Shown: piece by piece, positions 22,519-34,629 of the stretch
Position numbering within the stretch: the stretch's first letter is position 1
Layout of the letters: each line of letters opens with the position of its first letter
NCBI GenBank assembly: GCA_020543525.1
Contig: JAHYIO010000037.1
Location: 992,001 to 1,056,000, forward strand
Origin: Coriolopsis trogii
Taxonomy: Eukaryota; Basidiomycota; Agaricomycetes; Polyporales; Polyporaceae
Length of the DNA stretch: 64,000 nucleotides
Direction: 5' to 3'
The notes under the pieces: model-generated
Seen by the model: only the letters and a program-made list of their open reading frames with translations
Told to the model about the DNA's origin: nothing
The model's database searches: none
Translations under genes and position numbers: made by a program

Positions 22519-25500
22519 TCAAGGATCGTCCGCCGGCGCAGACGACGCAACAGGCGCCTGCAGCGCGTCGATCGTCTCGTACGGCGTATCGGGGCCCGTG
22601 TCGTCGTCGTCGCTCACGCGCCCAAAGTGCTTCGAGAGCCGCTCGATGACGAGCGAGTACGGCAGGTGCTGCGTGAGCTTCCGCCGCGGCTGCACGTTCA
22701 GCGAGTGGCGCGCGTCGAGCGCCGAGTCCAGCACGTTCGACGAGTGCGCGCCCTCCGAGAGCGAGAGCTTGATCGAGTATTCCTTGTCCGACTTCCCCCG
22801 GCCGTGGTTGCGCTCGTAGAGTTCGAAGCTGGGGACAGGCGAGGTCAGCACGGGCGAATGATGTAGTACAGGTTTGACTTACGTTATGTGAGCCTGTTTG
22901 TCCATGGAGAAAATATGCCTAGTCAGTTTGTGGGGATGGCGGAGAAACCTTGACTACGCACGCAGTAATCGAGTTCCGGAATGCGACGGTTCGCAATAGG
23001 GAGACCAGAGAGAAGCACGAGATTTACGAGCGTATGGATGTGACTCTCCTTGGTGAAGTAGAGAGTAAGACCACACTCCTCGTTGTTCCGTGCCCGCTCG
23101 AGATCGCCCACCACATTGCGAAGGAGAGGCAGCGATGTGAGCACCCCAATCTCCTCCCTGCAAACGCACAGTGAGTCAGACAGCCGCCACCAAAGACAAA
23201 GCGTACGTACTTCTCCTCCGGCTCGATGCCGTACTCCTGCGGCGCGACCAGGTCAAAGAGCGCCTTCGCGCGCCCGTACAGCTCGTGCAGTCTGCGATCT
23301 TGCGGCGTCTGCTCCGAGCTCCCATGCTCGTTAAATATCGAGAAGAGGAACGTGCGATGGTGCAGCGCGCAGTACTTGATCGTGTCGTACAGCTCCGACA
23401 CGCGCGACGGGTCGAACTTCTCCTGCTTCACGTCGCAAAAGTCCTCGAACAGCTTCTCCCACCGCTCCCGGAATAGCCACGGCTCGTCCCCGCAGCACCA
23501 GCGCTCCTGAATCTTGTCGACGTCCATCGTCTCCCAGTTCTTGCGCATGATGTCCCGGAACGTGCCCAGCAGCTCGATGACCTCCTTCACGACCTCGACC
23601 GGCTCCTTCTTCATGCTCTTGGGCCACGTCAGCTCCGGACGCTTCTCAGGCTCACCAGGGCGCAGGAGAATCTTCAGCCGCTTCTTGACGTCGTCCATCA
23701 GGTCTTTGGCGGCATTCGAGTCGTCCAGCAGGTCCTTGCGCACAATCAGTTTGGGCGGCTTCTGCGCAGGCATGGAGTTTTCGCGCCTCGGGGAAGCAAA
23801 TTGGCTGCCGGGGTTGCTGTGCCCGCCATCGGTCGACGATCGAGAAGAGTGGACGCCAGAGTGGACGCCAGTGGTGGAGAGCGCACTAGAAGTCGCAGAG
23901 GAAGGTGAGGAGTCGAAGAGCGCTGCAGCGAAAATCTCTGCGGATGCCACCACGCGGCGCTCGGAGGAGGTATAGATCCTCACGTTCTTTAGAATGTCCT
24001 TGTCTGCAGAGGGTGTGAATGAGTAACGACGAGAGATTAAAGAAAGAAGGTACGCACTCATAATCGAGATATCCTTCTTCATGTTCTCTCCCAAGTCGCG
24101 CGATTGGTATCGCGCTGAGTGCGTAAACTCCCCTCCCCACTTGAACACAAGCGTGAGCTTCGTCAGCTTTCGCACTTGCCCTGGTTGCTTCTTTGAATAC
24201 ACCGGCTTGAGCTGTGCTTTCGTGCCGGGCAGGTCGATTTTGCTGAAGAGTGCATTGTTGAGCTGCGTGAGCTTCACGAGGTCCTCTCCATCGGCACCGA
24301 GGCCCTTAGCCTCCTCAACAGCGGTAGCGATCAGGTTGAGTTGATTACGTTCTCGGAGGATGATCTCCTCACGCTCGCCATTCAGGAGAGTGACGAAGGG
24401 CTGAGTCCACCGTTCGCCGATAGGGAAGTTGAACTTGAGCTTTTGTTTCGGCGTCCGGTCCGCATGCCGGAAGACTGTGACGTTGGCCTTGAGCAACCAA
24501 GTAGGCTCCTCCACAGTGGCCTCGGCCGCGGGTAAAGGCCTCTCTGGGGACGCAGCCACTCGCAGGCAAAGTCCTGCGAGAATCTCTGCAGCCTTGTCTA
24601 AGAAGAGGTGGGTACACATGAGCGTAAGAGTCAAGTAGTTGGCGCTTACCATAGTAGGTATCGTTGCCCTTCACGAAGCTCCAGCCGTTAACGTCGATAA
24701 CCTGGCTCTTCTTGCCCCCATCGCAGCGCAGCATGTCAAATCCGCACACCATCTGTCCAAACCCGTCGCTGATACGAGAGGCCCAGGCCTTCTCCTCCTC
24801 ACTCAGATGGGTGATGAACCTGAGAAACCCATATTTAGTGGTGGTGTGGACATAATACGAATACAAGTAACGCACCGAATCTCCTTCCCTTCTGTATTGC
24901 GGCGCACGACGCCGTCCACGACCGGAGACTTGCGTGTCTCCGCGTGTGTGTAGTCGTGCCCCACGGTGTATACCTTGATGTCTTCCGAGTTATCCACGTC
25001 GACGAATTGCTCGTAAATGTATGATCCGTCGGTACGAGGAAGGTTCAAGTGCGGATCCAATTCGCTTGACTTGTTACCGACCTATATAGTCACAAAGATG
25101 AGTTCGGACTGCTCGGGTGCGATGGCTCTTCGATGTCTCGGTGATAGTCGGCGACATTTTCAAAAGATGTGATTTGGACCTAGCTCCGCGCTAGGTAGAG
25201 GAACATAGGAGCATATTGTGCGTGCAGAGAACTTCAGCGTTGCCTTGCATATGCATACACATGAGGGCTGGACGATAGTAGAACAGACACACAGCTTGTT
25301 GGCTTAGTGTAAAATATCGCTCTTCAAAGATCTATCTCAATTCGCCTGGTCGTACGCCGGCTAGACCTGTCTAATAGATCCCGGCTCTGTTCTGTTTACA
25401 GAACGAAAGCGGCGAGTTGGGGGAGCCCGCTGTCAAGTGACGTTGTGGAATTGTCTAGTCCTGACCGGACAGACCAGATATCATCTCGCAAGCACGGCAA

Positions 25501-26376
25501 AGGAGTAAAGCTTAGAGGTGTACTGATGAATCTTGCTCCTACCCCCACCTCTCATAGCCCGATTCGGGTTACAGCATGAATGCGCGCGACTCACCTTTCG
25601 GAACAACCGTCGACCTCCTCCACCACGGAAGTAGATGTAGACATTATGGTCTTCTCCGCTGACGGGCTTCTCCACAAAAGGCTTTTCCATGACCTGGCCG
25701 TCGATGATGATAGCGTTCCCGTCTTCGCTCATGGTAACCTCTGGAGTGACTTGGAATCCGCCGAGGGTTAAGCCGATCTTCCTCTTCATGATATCCCGTA
25801 GTTCCTCATCAACCTTTGGCCCACCATCTCGCGACACTTCCAAGCGCCGTGGGGTAGGGACTCTGAGGTGATCGAGGACCGCTCCTACGAGCCGTCGGTC
25901 CCAGAGCAGAGCTTGAGGGGGCAAGTCGTTGATACAGAACGGGTTGCGAAGCTTGACGTAAGATATCGCCTTGTCCAAAGGGAAGTCGGTAGAGAAAAAG
26001 GAAATGAGCACGTCGCATCGTGGCCAGTTCTCAACATCTTCAGGTCGATGAAGAAATGATGAGGCATGGCATATACACATGAGAGAATGCAGCAAATTGT
26101 ACCTTCGTCGAGTATAACTTTGTCACCAAAGACCTTGACTTCGATTGCTCCATTCGATCGTTCCACCAATCGAGTGAGGATCTCGCGCATGGCCTTTGAC
26201 CGAGCCTTCACGTCCATCGCGCATATACCCAGAATAATTGGCGGACGCGTTTGATCCGTAATTGCGGATAGGTCTGAGTGCGATCCATTGGGAGAAGAGG
26301 TAGTGGATCTGGGCATGGAGGATGAGCGGGGAGAGTGTTCAGGAGAGTGGACAAGTGAGTCGGCGAGTCGTGACAT
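22519..26376 (-). CDS. VIP1: VIP1/Asp1 (PPIP5K) inositol-pyrophosphate kinase/phosphatase
   Basis: Nine exons: 26103-26376, 25595-26037, 24876-25081, 24650-24819, 24058-24597, 23211-24003, 22962-23157, 22883-22893 and 22519-22828, giving 980 residues. A Ser-rich leader is followed by the conserved entry [17 protein letters not shown], then the ATP-grasp kinase with [27 protein letters not shown] and [12 protein letters not shown]. The histidine-phosphatase-like half starts at [10 protein letters not shown] (about residue 406) and ends with [20 protein letters not shown]. The kinase makes 1-InsP7 from InsP6, the phosphatase half removes it; the pair tunes phosphate sensing, polarity and microtubules. 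Exon 8 is only 11 nt, and intron 2 is 513 nt. It shares a divergent promoter with the copper ATPase. Confidence 0.95.
25178..25196. repeat. Short perfect hairpin in the long VIP1 intron
   Basis: ACCTAGC and its reverse complement GCTAGGT flank TCCGC, a 7-bp stem with a 5-nt loop. It lies inside intron 2 of VIP1 (25082-25594). It may have no function. Confidence 0.5.
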
Positions 26377-26923
26377 GGTGCTTCGTGGTCGGTCGTCAAC
26401 TGATTTGGACCCCTTTCAGCTTCAAAATCTTGGGGTATAAGTGAAATTCACTCTGGTTAGATCAAGCGGATTTCTGAAGAGGGACGAGGGGTGGGAGACC
26501 GAGTGGTGGTGGTCGTGTGCAGGTTGCGCCTGCCCCAAACCACCCTCTGCCACAAATTCCATAGACAGATTTGGCATCTGACTAAGCCCGATACAATCTC
26601 TGGCCGGGTAACACATGCCGCAAGCCATTCCCACGACTATGAGCGATTTGTGCGAGTGATGGACCAATCAGGATCGGCAGGGACAATGGGCGTCTGTGAG
26701 TGAGGCAATTTATGAACCGGGATGAGGCATACGGACAAACGACTTATAATCGCCCCAATGTTATCTCCCCAGGCCCGTTCACCGACACATCCTCGCTACC
26801 TCTCCATCACACCCTGTCACCCTCTACCTACCGAAGGCACAGCTCCCGAGGATGAGCAGACCCTTATTAGACCGCCGTGGCCGTCGTGCCTCTACCCATC
26901 GAAGACCTCTTCGACTATCAACC
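26377..26923. promoter_or_regulatory. Divergent promoter region, VIP1 and copper ATPase
   Basis: 547 bp separate the two start codons. The right half is pyrimidine-rich before the ATPase ATG. Only isolated GATA cores were noticed (for example GTTATC at about 26759), not the extended iron-GATA motif seen at the ferric reductase. Confidence 0.45.
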
Positions 26924-29900
26924 ATGAACGCACCGACGGACGAATCCATTACGATCATTCTTGTCTCCAACCTGCATTGCGGCAGGTGAGTCATGCTCGT
27001 ATTGTCCCTCTCCTTTCGGCTCGCCTACAACACTTGTTGCCCCTCCAGTTGCGTCAAGACCATCCAGGATGCACTCGCATCACTCTCGCCAGCTCCTTCA
27101 TCCGTTGAGGTGTCAATAGTTACGCAGTCGATTACCGTCCAGCACACCAGAGAGCTCTCCCCTGCCACCCTGAAGTCGGCCATCGAGGAAGCTGGCTACG
27201 ACATTGTCAACACTCCGACAGAGTCAACACGTCCTCCATTAACCTGGTCAGGTAGTCTTGCGAATATTTCGCGCGTGATTGCTCCAAAGCAGCGGAAGCA
27301 CCTCGACAGCTGCGCTCAATGTCGCGCCGAGGAAGCTGCGCTACAACACCCACCAGACGACGCAGTATGTTCAATTGTAGTATTACGTCTTCGTGGTGCA
27401 GTACTCACCAATTACAACACAGGCCACTATCCGAGGTAGCTTCCAGGACGACAAGTCTCCTTCCACAGACGGACCGCAGCGTCTGATAAACGATCAGGCC
27501 CCTTCTTATAGTGCCGGAGTGCCTTCTCGATTGACATTGTCGATCGGAGGCATGACCTGCGCGTCCTGTTCCGGCGCAATTACTTCGGGTGTCTCGGATA
27601 TTCCGGGAGTCACAGACGTCGCGGTCAACTTGCTCGGCAATTCAGCCTCTCTTACCCTGGCGGATGCCGACCTCGCATCTTCCGTCGTTTCAGCTATAGA
27701 GGACATTGGCTACACTGCCGACATAGTCAGCGTCGAACCTCTCGGTGTAATCCATGCGCCCAAAAAGGAATCACCGAACGCAACCCAGAAGCATGATGCT
27801 CCATTACGTGTCGTGCTATCTGTGGATGGTATGACGTGCGCATCTTGTGTGACCACGGTCACCGGTCTCCTCTCGGACATTCCGGATGTCACGAATGTAT
27901 CGGTGAACCTTGTTGGTAAGTCAGCGGCTGCAACGATACCACATCGAGGACTCGCACCTCGGCTCGAGGAGGCCATCAACGATGCTGGCTACGAAGCGGA
28001 AGTCGTCGATATACAACCCGTGGTCTCCGACACTTTTGAGAATGCAGGTCCTCGGACAGTCTCCTTACGGGTGGATGGCATGCACTGCGCGTGAGTAGAC
28101 GTTTAATGCCCCGGTTAGCACAGACTGACGTAGATTATAGGCACTGTCCATCAAAAGTTATGAGGGCTTTGGAAGCTCTTGGCTCCGATATCACAGTTGA
28201 CAAGCCTTTCACCTCGCACACTGACCCCATCATCACGGTAGCCTATACGCCGTCTCCTGGGTGTAATATCCGCACCATTGTCAACGCAATTGAGAGTGCA
28301 GGACTTCCTTCGACCCACTTCACCGCTACTATACATCGCCCTCCGTCCCTCGAGGAGCGTGCTCGGTATATGCAACACCAGGAGCAAAAGCGGATTCTTC
28401 TCCGTCTCCTCTTATCTGTCGCCGCGGCCATCCCTACCTTTATCGTCGGGATAGTCTTCATGACCCTGCTGCCCCGGGACGATCCGAGACGGATGTGGTC
28501 CGAGGAGCCGATATGGGCGGGCAACGTAGCGAGAGCGGTATGGGTGTTGTTCTTTTGCGCGACACCCGTGATGTTCTTCAGCGCTGGAACGTTCCATCGC
28601 CGCAGCTTCAAGGAGATCCATGCTGCATGGCGCAAGGGTAGCCGCGTGCCTATCTGGAAGCGTTTCGTTCGGTTTGGAAGTATGAACCTTCTGGTATGTC
28701 CCTCTCCGTCGAGAGGCTCCAAAATCGTCATGACCTCTGATCTTGGATAGGTGTCTACGGGCGTCGGAGTGGCCTACTTTGCATCAATAGCCTTGTTGGC
28801 GTTAGCGGCAGTGCAACCGCCTTCTCCTACTGGAGCGGGCGATACGACGACGTATTTTGACTCCGTCGTTCTCCTCACCATGTTCCTGCTAGCTGGTATG
28901 CCATAGTTGATTAACCTGTCGTATACAAATGCTGAGCATCCCCATACAAGGCCGTTTCCTGGAGGCCTACAGCAAGGGTCGAACCGCAGATGCCATTACC
29001 TCTCTCGCGAAGTTGCGTCCTGCTTTCGCACTACTCGTCGTGGCGGCGCCGGAACCTTCACGTATCCCTATCTCGAGATCGACTCCGAGCGAGACGACCG
29101 ATGATCCGGAGAAGGGCGACAGCGCAAGCGAGGCTGCGAACTTGTCGTGCAAAGCAGGGACGAAGGTCGAGAAGGTTTCTGTGGAATTGCTAGAAGTGGG
29201 CGACGTTGTCCGTGTCCTGCACGGCGCCACGCCACCTGCCGACGGCACGCTTGTGTCAGGCAATGGGGCGTTCGATGAGAGCTCCTTGACTGGCGAGTCG
29301 AGGCTCGTGAAGAAAGAGGTCGGCGACAAGGTGTTCTTGGGGACCATTAACAAGGGAGGTGTAGTCGATATCCGGGTTGACGAAATAGGCGGCCAGACTA
29401 TGTGAGCCATGGAAAACACGCTTGTATCATGGATAAGAAGAGACTGACCGCTTGTTCCAGGCTCGACCATATCGTCAAAGTCGTCCGGGAAGGACAGTCG
29501 TGCCGTGCGCCTATCGAACGCGTGGTCGATCTTGTAACTGGCTACTTCGTGCCCATCGTAACGCTCCTCGCGATCATCACCTGGGTCGTCTGGCTCGGCC
29601 TTGGATATGGTGGTGCGTTGCCTCCAGACTATCTCGACGTCGAAGTTGGTGGCTATGGTGTGTGTTGGTCGTGCATTCCGACAGTTGATGCGTACTGACG
29701 CATTGCGCAGTTTTGTGGTCTCTGGAGTTCGCCATTGCCGTGTTCGTCGTCGCGTGTCCGTGTGCTATTGGACTTGCTGCACCCACCGCTCTTCTCGTCG
29801 GCTCTGGCATCGCAGCGAAGTTCGGTATCCTCGTGCGAGGCGGAGGCGAGGCGTTCCAGGAGGCAGCGCAGCTGGATATCATCGTCTTCGACAAGACTGG

Positions 29901-31158
29901 GACATTGACCGAGGGTGGCGACCCCAAGGTGACAAACGCGGAAATTTTGTCAGAGCAGGAAGGTAGTACGCGCCTCTCCAAGGAAGACATACTCGGCCTT
30001 GCGATGGAGATCGAGTCCGCGAGTTCCCACCCTCTTGCCCTCGCGATTCGCGGGTATTGCCAGGAGAACAACGCCAGAATGCAGAGCACAAGTTCCGCTG
30101 AGGAGACACCGGGACGTGGTCTAAAAGCGTCCTTTGCATCACTCAAGTGTACCGCAATCATTGGGAACGAGGCTTGGATGGAAGAGCACCACGCGCAAAT
30201 AGAGGGCAAGCTCTCCGAACTCCTTTACTCCTGGAAGTTAGAGGGCAAGAGCGTCGTTCTCCTTGCAGTCTCCCACGACGGTGAGGGCGCGTCATCCGGT
30301 TTCTTCGTGGCCGCTGCCTTCGCCGTCGCCGATCCCATCAGACCCGAGGCAAAGGAGGTCTTGTCGCGGTTGCAGGCGCAAGGACTGGGGACATGGATGA
30401 TTTCGGGTGACAACGCGCTAACAGCCAAGGCAGTCGCCAAGTCGGTCGGCATCCCGGAAACCAACGTTATCGCAGAGGTGCTTCCGCACCAGAAGGTGCG
30501 TCAGAACGCTTAGCTAGAATGTCGTATGCAAAATTACTGACCATCAACTGGACAGGGTGAGAAGGTTCAGTGGCTACAGCAAGTCGGCATGAAAAGGCCC
30601 AGGCGCGGTCTCTCGCGTCTACTTGGTCGCCGTCGCCTCAACGAGCGATGCATCGTCGCGATGGTCGGCGACGGGATCAACGACGCCCCTGCATTGACTG
30701 CTGCAGACGTCGGGATCGCCATTGGGTCTGGGAGCGACGTCGCCATTTCGAGCGCATCGTTCATCTTGATGTCGTCCAACCTCCGCTGCTTGCTCACCCT
30801 GACGGACCTGTCCCGAACGGTATTCAATCGTGTCAAGTTCAACTTTGTGAGTGGCCATCTGACAGCACGACGCACTTCGAATACTGACCGTAGCTTGGTG
30901 GCAGCTGTGGGCTTCCGTGTATAACATCATTGCGCTCCCGATCGCAGCCGGAGTCGTGTATCCTGCGGGACATGCTCGACTCTCACCCGTGTGGGCTTCA
31001 TTGGCCATGGCACTATCGTGAGCGTTCCGGTGCGTCCGTTCGAGCGAACTCGCTGACCCGCATCTTGCAGCTCTATATCTGTGGTTTGCAGTTCTCTCTT
31101 ACTCCGACTGTATCGCCAGCCCCCATTGGCCACATCATCTACGACCGCATCTCAGTAG
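26924..31158 (+). CDS. CCC2: Copper-transporting P1B-type ATPase (CCC2/ATP7 family)
   Basis: Eleven exons: 26924-26985, 27049-27364, 27423-28090, 28141-28693, 28751-28895, 28951-29401, 29461-29657, 29711-30495, 30556-30846, 30905-31017 and 31071-31158, giving 1222 residues. Four metal-binding HMA repeats are read: HCGSC (degenerate, residue ~20), GMTCASC (~169), GMTCASC (~261) and GMHCAHC (~345, split by intron 3). Then come the actuator GESR (TGES), the membrane CPC near residue 813, DKTGTLT (~857), the SSHPLALAI His-Pro loop and [10 protein letters not shown] (~1096). The pump moves Cu(I) into the Golgi lumen to load secreted copper enzymes, including the ferroxidase of iron uptake. An Arg-rich insert precedes GDGIND. 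Confidence 0.95.
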
Positions 31159-31309
31159 ATCTAGTAGAAGGCATGATATTGCGTACCGTGTCGTATATTG
31201 CATTGTATCAGTAGTCGTGTTCGCCGGACCCATGTACTTGTAGTATATATCGTGTTTTATTCTTGGTTTGAGCAAAGTAAACCTGTACACCGTCTGTATA
31301 CCAATGCGA

Positions 31310-34300
31310 TCAAGCACGCTGTTGCTCCTTCCTCATCTTATAGAAGTCCGAGAAGGATAGCCTGATACCGAGGAAGCGGCAATCAAGGTCGGGATGCGAT
31401 GCCAGGCCGAGGACGATGGTTTGCACGCGTTCAGAGAAGGACGCGCCGTATTCCTTGACGCGTGCCAAGATGCCTGGTAGTGATTCTTGGGTATACCTTC
31501 TGTCCATCCCTTGGTCAATGCGAGTGTGGACTCCCTATAACCCAGGTTCATGAAACAACTGATACAGCGGACAATAACTCAAAAGCTTACCCGTGCAGCA
31601 TCGTTCTCCGCGTCTCGCCTCGCCGACTCGGATAGGCAGTAATTGTACAGGTCGTCCTATGGGCAACCATCAGTATCTGCTGTGTACACCAATCGGGGTA
31701 CCCGAATGTATTGTACTGACCGTCGCCTCACGGAACGAGAGTATGAGAGTGAAAACGTCGCGAACTTGATTGAGCAAGTTCTCTTCCCTACCAGCCTTGG
31801 GGCTGAGGAGAAGGACCTTCTTCACCATCCGGTCGAGATACGCGCGGTGATTTTCAATGAGGGCGTCGAGGTCTCCTTCCTTCTTCTCGACGAAGGCCAT
31901 GAGATCCTTCCAGGAGCATTCAATGACCTCGAGGTGGCAGTAGGCATTAATCTGGCGGATGAAGTGGATCATCTCTGCCATGACGAGCCGAACTTGATGC
32001 CAGTCGTATTCGAGCTCTGCCCCCATCGCAATGTTTACGGTAGTGTTAGCGCGAGGGGAAGGGAGGGCGATGATGAAGTTCACCTGGGATACGAAGGAAC
32101 GTCTTCGCGCCACCAGCAATGCGCATCCAGGAGGCGTTGAGAGTACTCTCGACCCGCTTGACCTTCCAGAGGTGATTGAAAAGCTTGAGGTACTTCACTA
32201 GCGCGGAGGGGTCGAGCACGGTATCGATCGGGGCGTCGACCTTGTATTCAAGCGTAAAGACATCCCAGCCGATCTCCCCGTGTGAGTACTCCAACATTCG
32301 TGCATCGAGACGCCGAAGGACGTCCGGCGGGTCATTCTGTGCGTTGGAGGACCGGAGGGCGGATTCGAGGGTTGCGGTGAGGTTGTGTCGGTATAGAGCG
32401 TTAGCCGGGCGAGACAGACTGGGGCTGTGGAACTATATGAGTTTAAGCATAGACATGTACTTGGGTATCCACCTACGCAAGTGTGTCCATGAGTTGGTCA
32501 GCAAAGTCGCCGTAGCCGAGCAAAAGATAATGCTTTAGCGCGGAGAAATGGTCGAGAAGTCGGTACTTCTCGAAGAATACGTCGAACAAGCGTTGGCTAG
32601 CGATCTGGTAAGCTGTGTCTATTGACCGCTCCAAGCCCACAATATCGCTGTATTGCAGAGCTGCATTTCGAGGGTGTTTAGCATGCCATTCAGGGTGTGA
32701 AGGGTGTAACGCTCACTTCCACCAGTGTTGCTGAGTTTCTCTCTTGTGGCAACCCAGTCACTGTCGTGACAGCTGTAGCGGATGAAGTTCAAACTCTTCC
32801 CTGTCGAAAAAATCTACCATGGGCATTAGCATGTAGAAATAACAGAGTCACTCGCCACTCAATCGCATGCACCTTACGACCAAACGTCTCGCCGACAAAA
32901 GCGGGGAGCATCTCTTGTTGGAATCGGTATTTCTGCTCCCATAGCTGGAGACCGCCCGCGTGTTCATCGATTGTGTCATCCACGTCGCCCCCGCCAAATC
33001 CTCCATCACTTGCTAGTTGACCTATGCCTTGTATTGATGGTTGCATGTACTGGAGGTGGGCTAGCTCAGGATCGACAGCTACGAAGAACTCCGAGAAAGG
33101 GTCGTGGAGCTCGCCAGAAAAGAGCCACTTGTGGAGGGTTGAGAAGAACGGTTTTGAGACCTGACAGGGCGTATTTCAGGATGCGATGACATCATCAGAA
33201 TAAGTGACGAGTACCTCCTCCAGTACTTGATTAGTGAATTTGCGAATGAACGGATCCCCATTCTCAGCATAGCCGTGAATCAGGTTCACGAGCGCCCCCC
33301 CTTGCGCTTCTACAAGGCTGGTCAGCCTTCATGAAGGTCTACAGCGAAGCAACAATGACCTTTGGCGCCTTCAACGCATACGCTCATCATGCGCATGCGC
33401 AGTCGCCAGTCCTCAACCCACACGTCAAGACGTTTGAGCGTTAGACCAGTCTCCTCTTCGCGTGTTCGCTCTTCATCAAGGCCGTTCACTCGCAGACCGT
33501 CGTCCGTTGTTGGATGCACGGTAGACATCTGCGACTCCAAAATCGCGATCAGTCGATAGTACTCGGTGAGTTGAGTTTGGAGATGATGGCAGAGGCTCTG
33601 CTCGATCATGCCTACTCCAACCTTCCCCTCCCGATCGCGCACGAAAGTGTCGACGCGTTGATACAGATGGCCCACTTCTGCCAATCGATGTATCAGTGCA
33701 CGGGTAGGGGCTGGGATATAATATCTCTGCTTTATGTGAGCGTGGTCTGCCAGTAACACAAGTTCTAACAGCTTACCGGGTCATCCGCAAACACGAGCTC
33801 CTTGTTCTGCTCTGTATCTTTCGTGATTGAGAACTGAACGTACTTCCCGGAGATGCCTTGGAGAAGGTATAACGTGTCCCGAAGAATGAGGTGTTCCGGG
33901 ATATGGGGTTGTCCTGAGCCAACATAAGTCTGCGTTCTCGGGAATGCAGAAATCAACAAACCCATTTGAAGGCGGTATTCCCGAAGTAGTTCGGCCCTTG
34001 ACTTGCCCTTCGGACGCCTTTGTGTAGATCGTGAATCAACAGGAGTTGTTGCTTTGGATGACGGTCGAGATGGAGGGGGAGGTACTAGGGAAGGCAGGAA
34101 AGACGATGCGGATGTAGTCGATGCTGGGGCCGAGGCAAGCGAATAAAGAAATTGGAGAGAAGCATGTTTCCTGTTCAACACGGGCTTACATGCGCAATGA
34201 GGTCAACTGGAAATCAGCACGAGTAGACGATAGCGGACCTGATCGAGTAACCTAGAAAGGAGGTTCGTGAAGCGCAATGTACTCGAACCACCCGGCGCCG

Positions 34301-34629
34301 TTTGCAGAACTAGAAGACTATCTAGTCATTGGCTCACAACCAGAAGGGGGGGAGTAACTGACGGTGTCGCTTGATCAGATCAGCCAAGTGGCCTATGTCT
34401 TTCTCGACGGTGTGTCCTATGTGGCTACATGCAGATGTGAATGTCAGTCCGGCCGCGTCTTAGCGAGGACCGCACACGGCGCGAACGCCGAAGTCACTGT
34501 ACCCGCGGGAAAGGAGTAATACCTGCTCAAGATCTCTTCACAATGAGCAATCAGCTGCCGTTTGAGGTGTTCGTCCTGACGAGCTCGAGGCACGAGGGAG
34601 TAAACAAGGGATTCAAGAGCTGCGGACAT
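31310..34629 (-). CDS. Gamma-tubulin complex component 3 (GCP3/Spc98/Alp6)
   Basis: Fourteen exons: 34523-34629, 34363-34424, 34239-34309, 34190-34206, 33777-34170, 33360-33726, 33215-33309, 32873-33160, 32717-32813, 32477-32660, 32084-32424, 31721-32016, 31591-31656 and 31310-31534, giving 869 residues. The order follows GCP3: DTLYLLQGISGKY, then IHRLAEVGHLY, the GRIP1 region with GELHDPFSEFFV, TGKSLNF, DHFSALKHYLLLGYGDFADQ, and in GRIP2 RRLDARMLE, GWDVFTLEYKVD and EVIECSWKDL. The C-terminal FLGIRLSFSDFY matches the GCP3 ending. The protein pairs with GCP2 and gamma-tubulin to nucleate microtubules at the spindle pole body. Exon 4 is only 17 nt. It ends 151 bp from the copper ATPase stop. 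Confidence 0.94.

Noticed and set aside
22894..22919. A longer exon 8 for VIP1 starting at the upstream TAG/G acceptor
   Set aside because: It keeps splice signals, but its product does not fit the family and the reading frame into FELYER fails; the 11-nt exon fits both.
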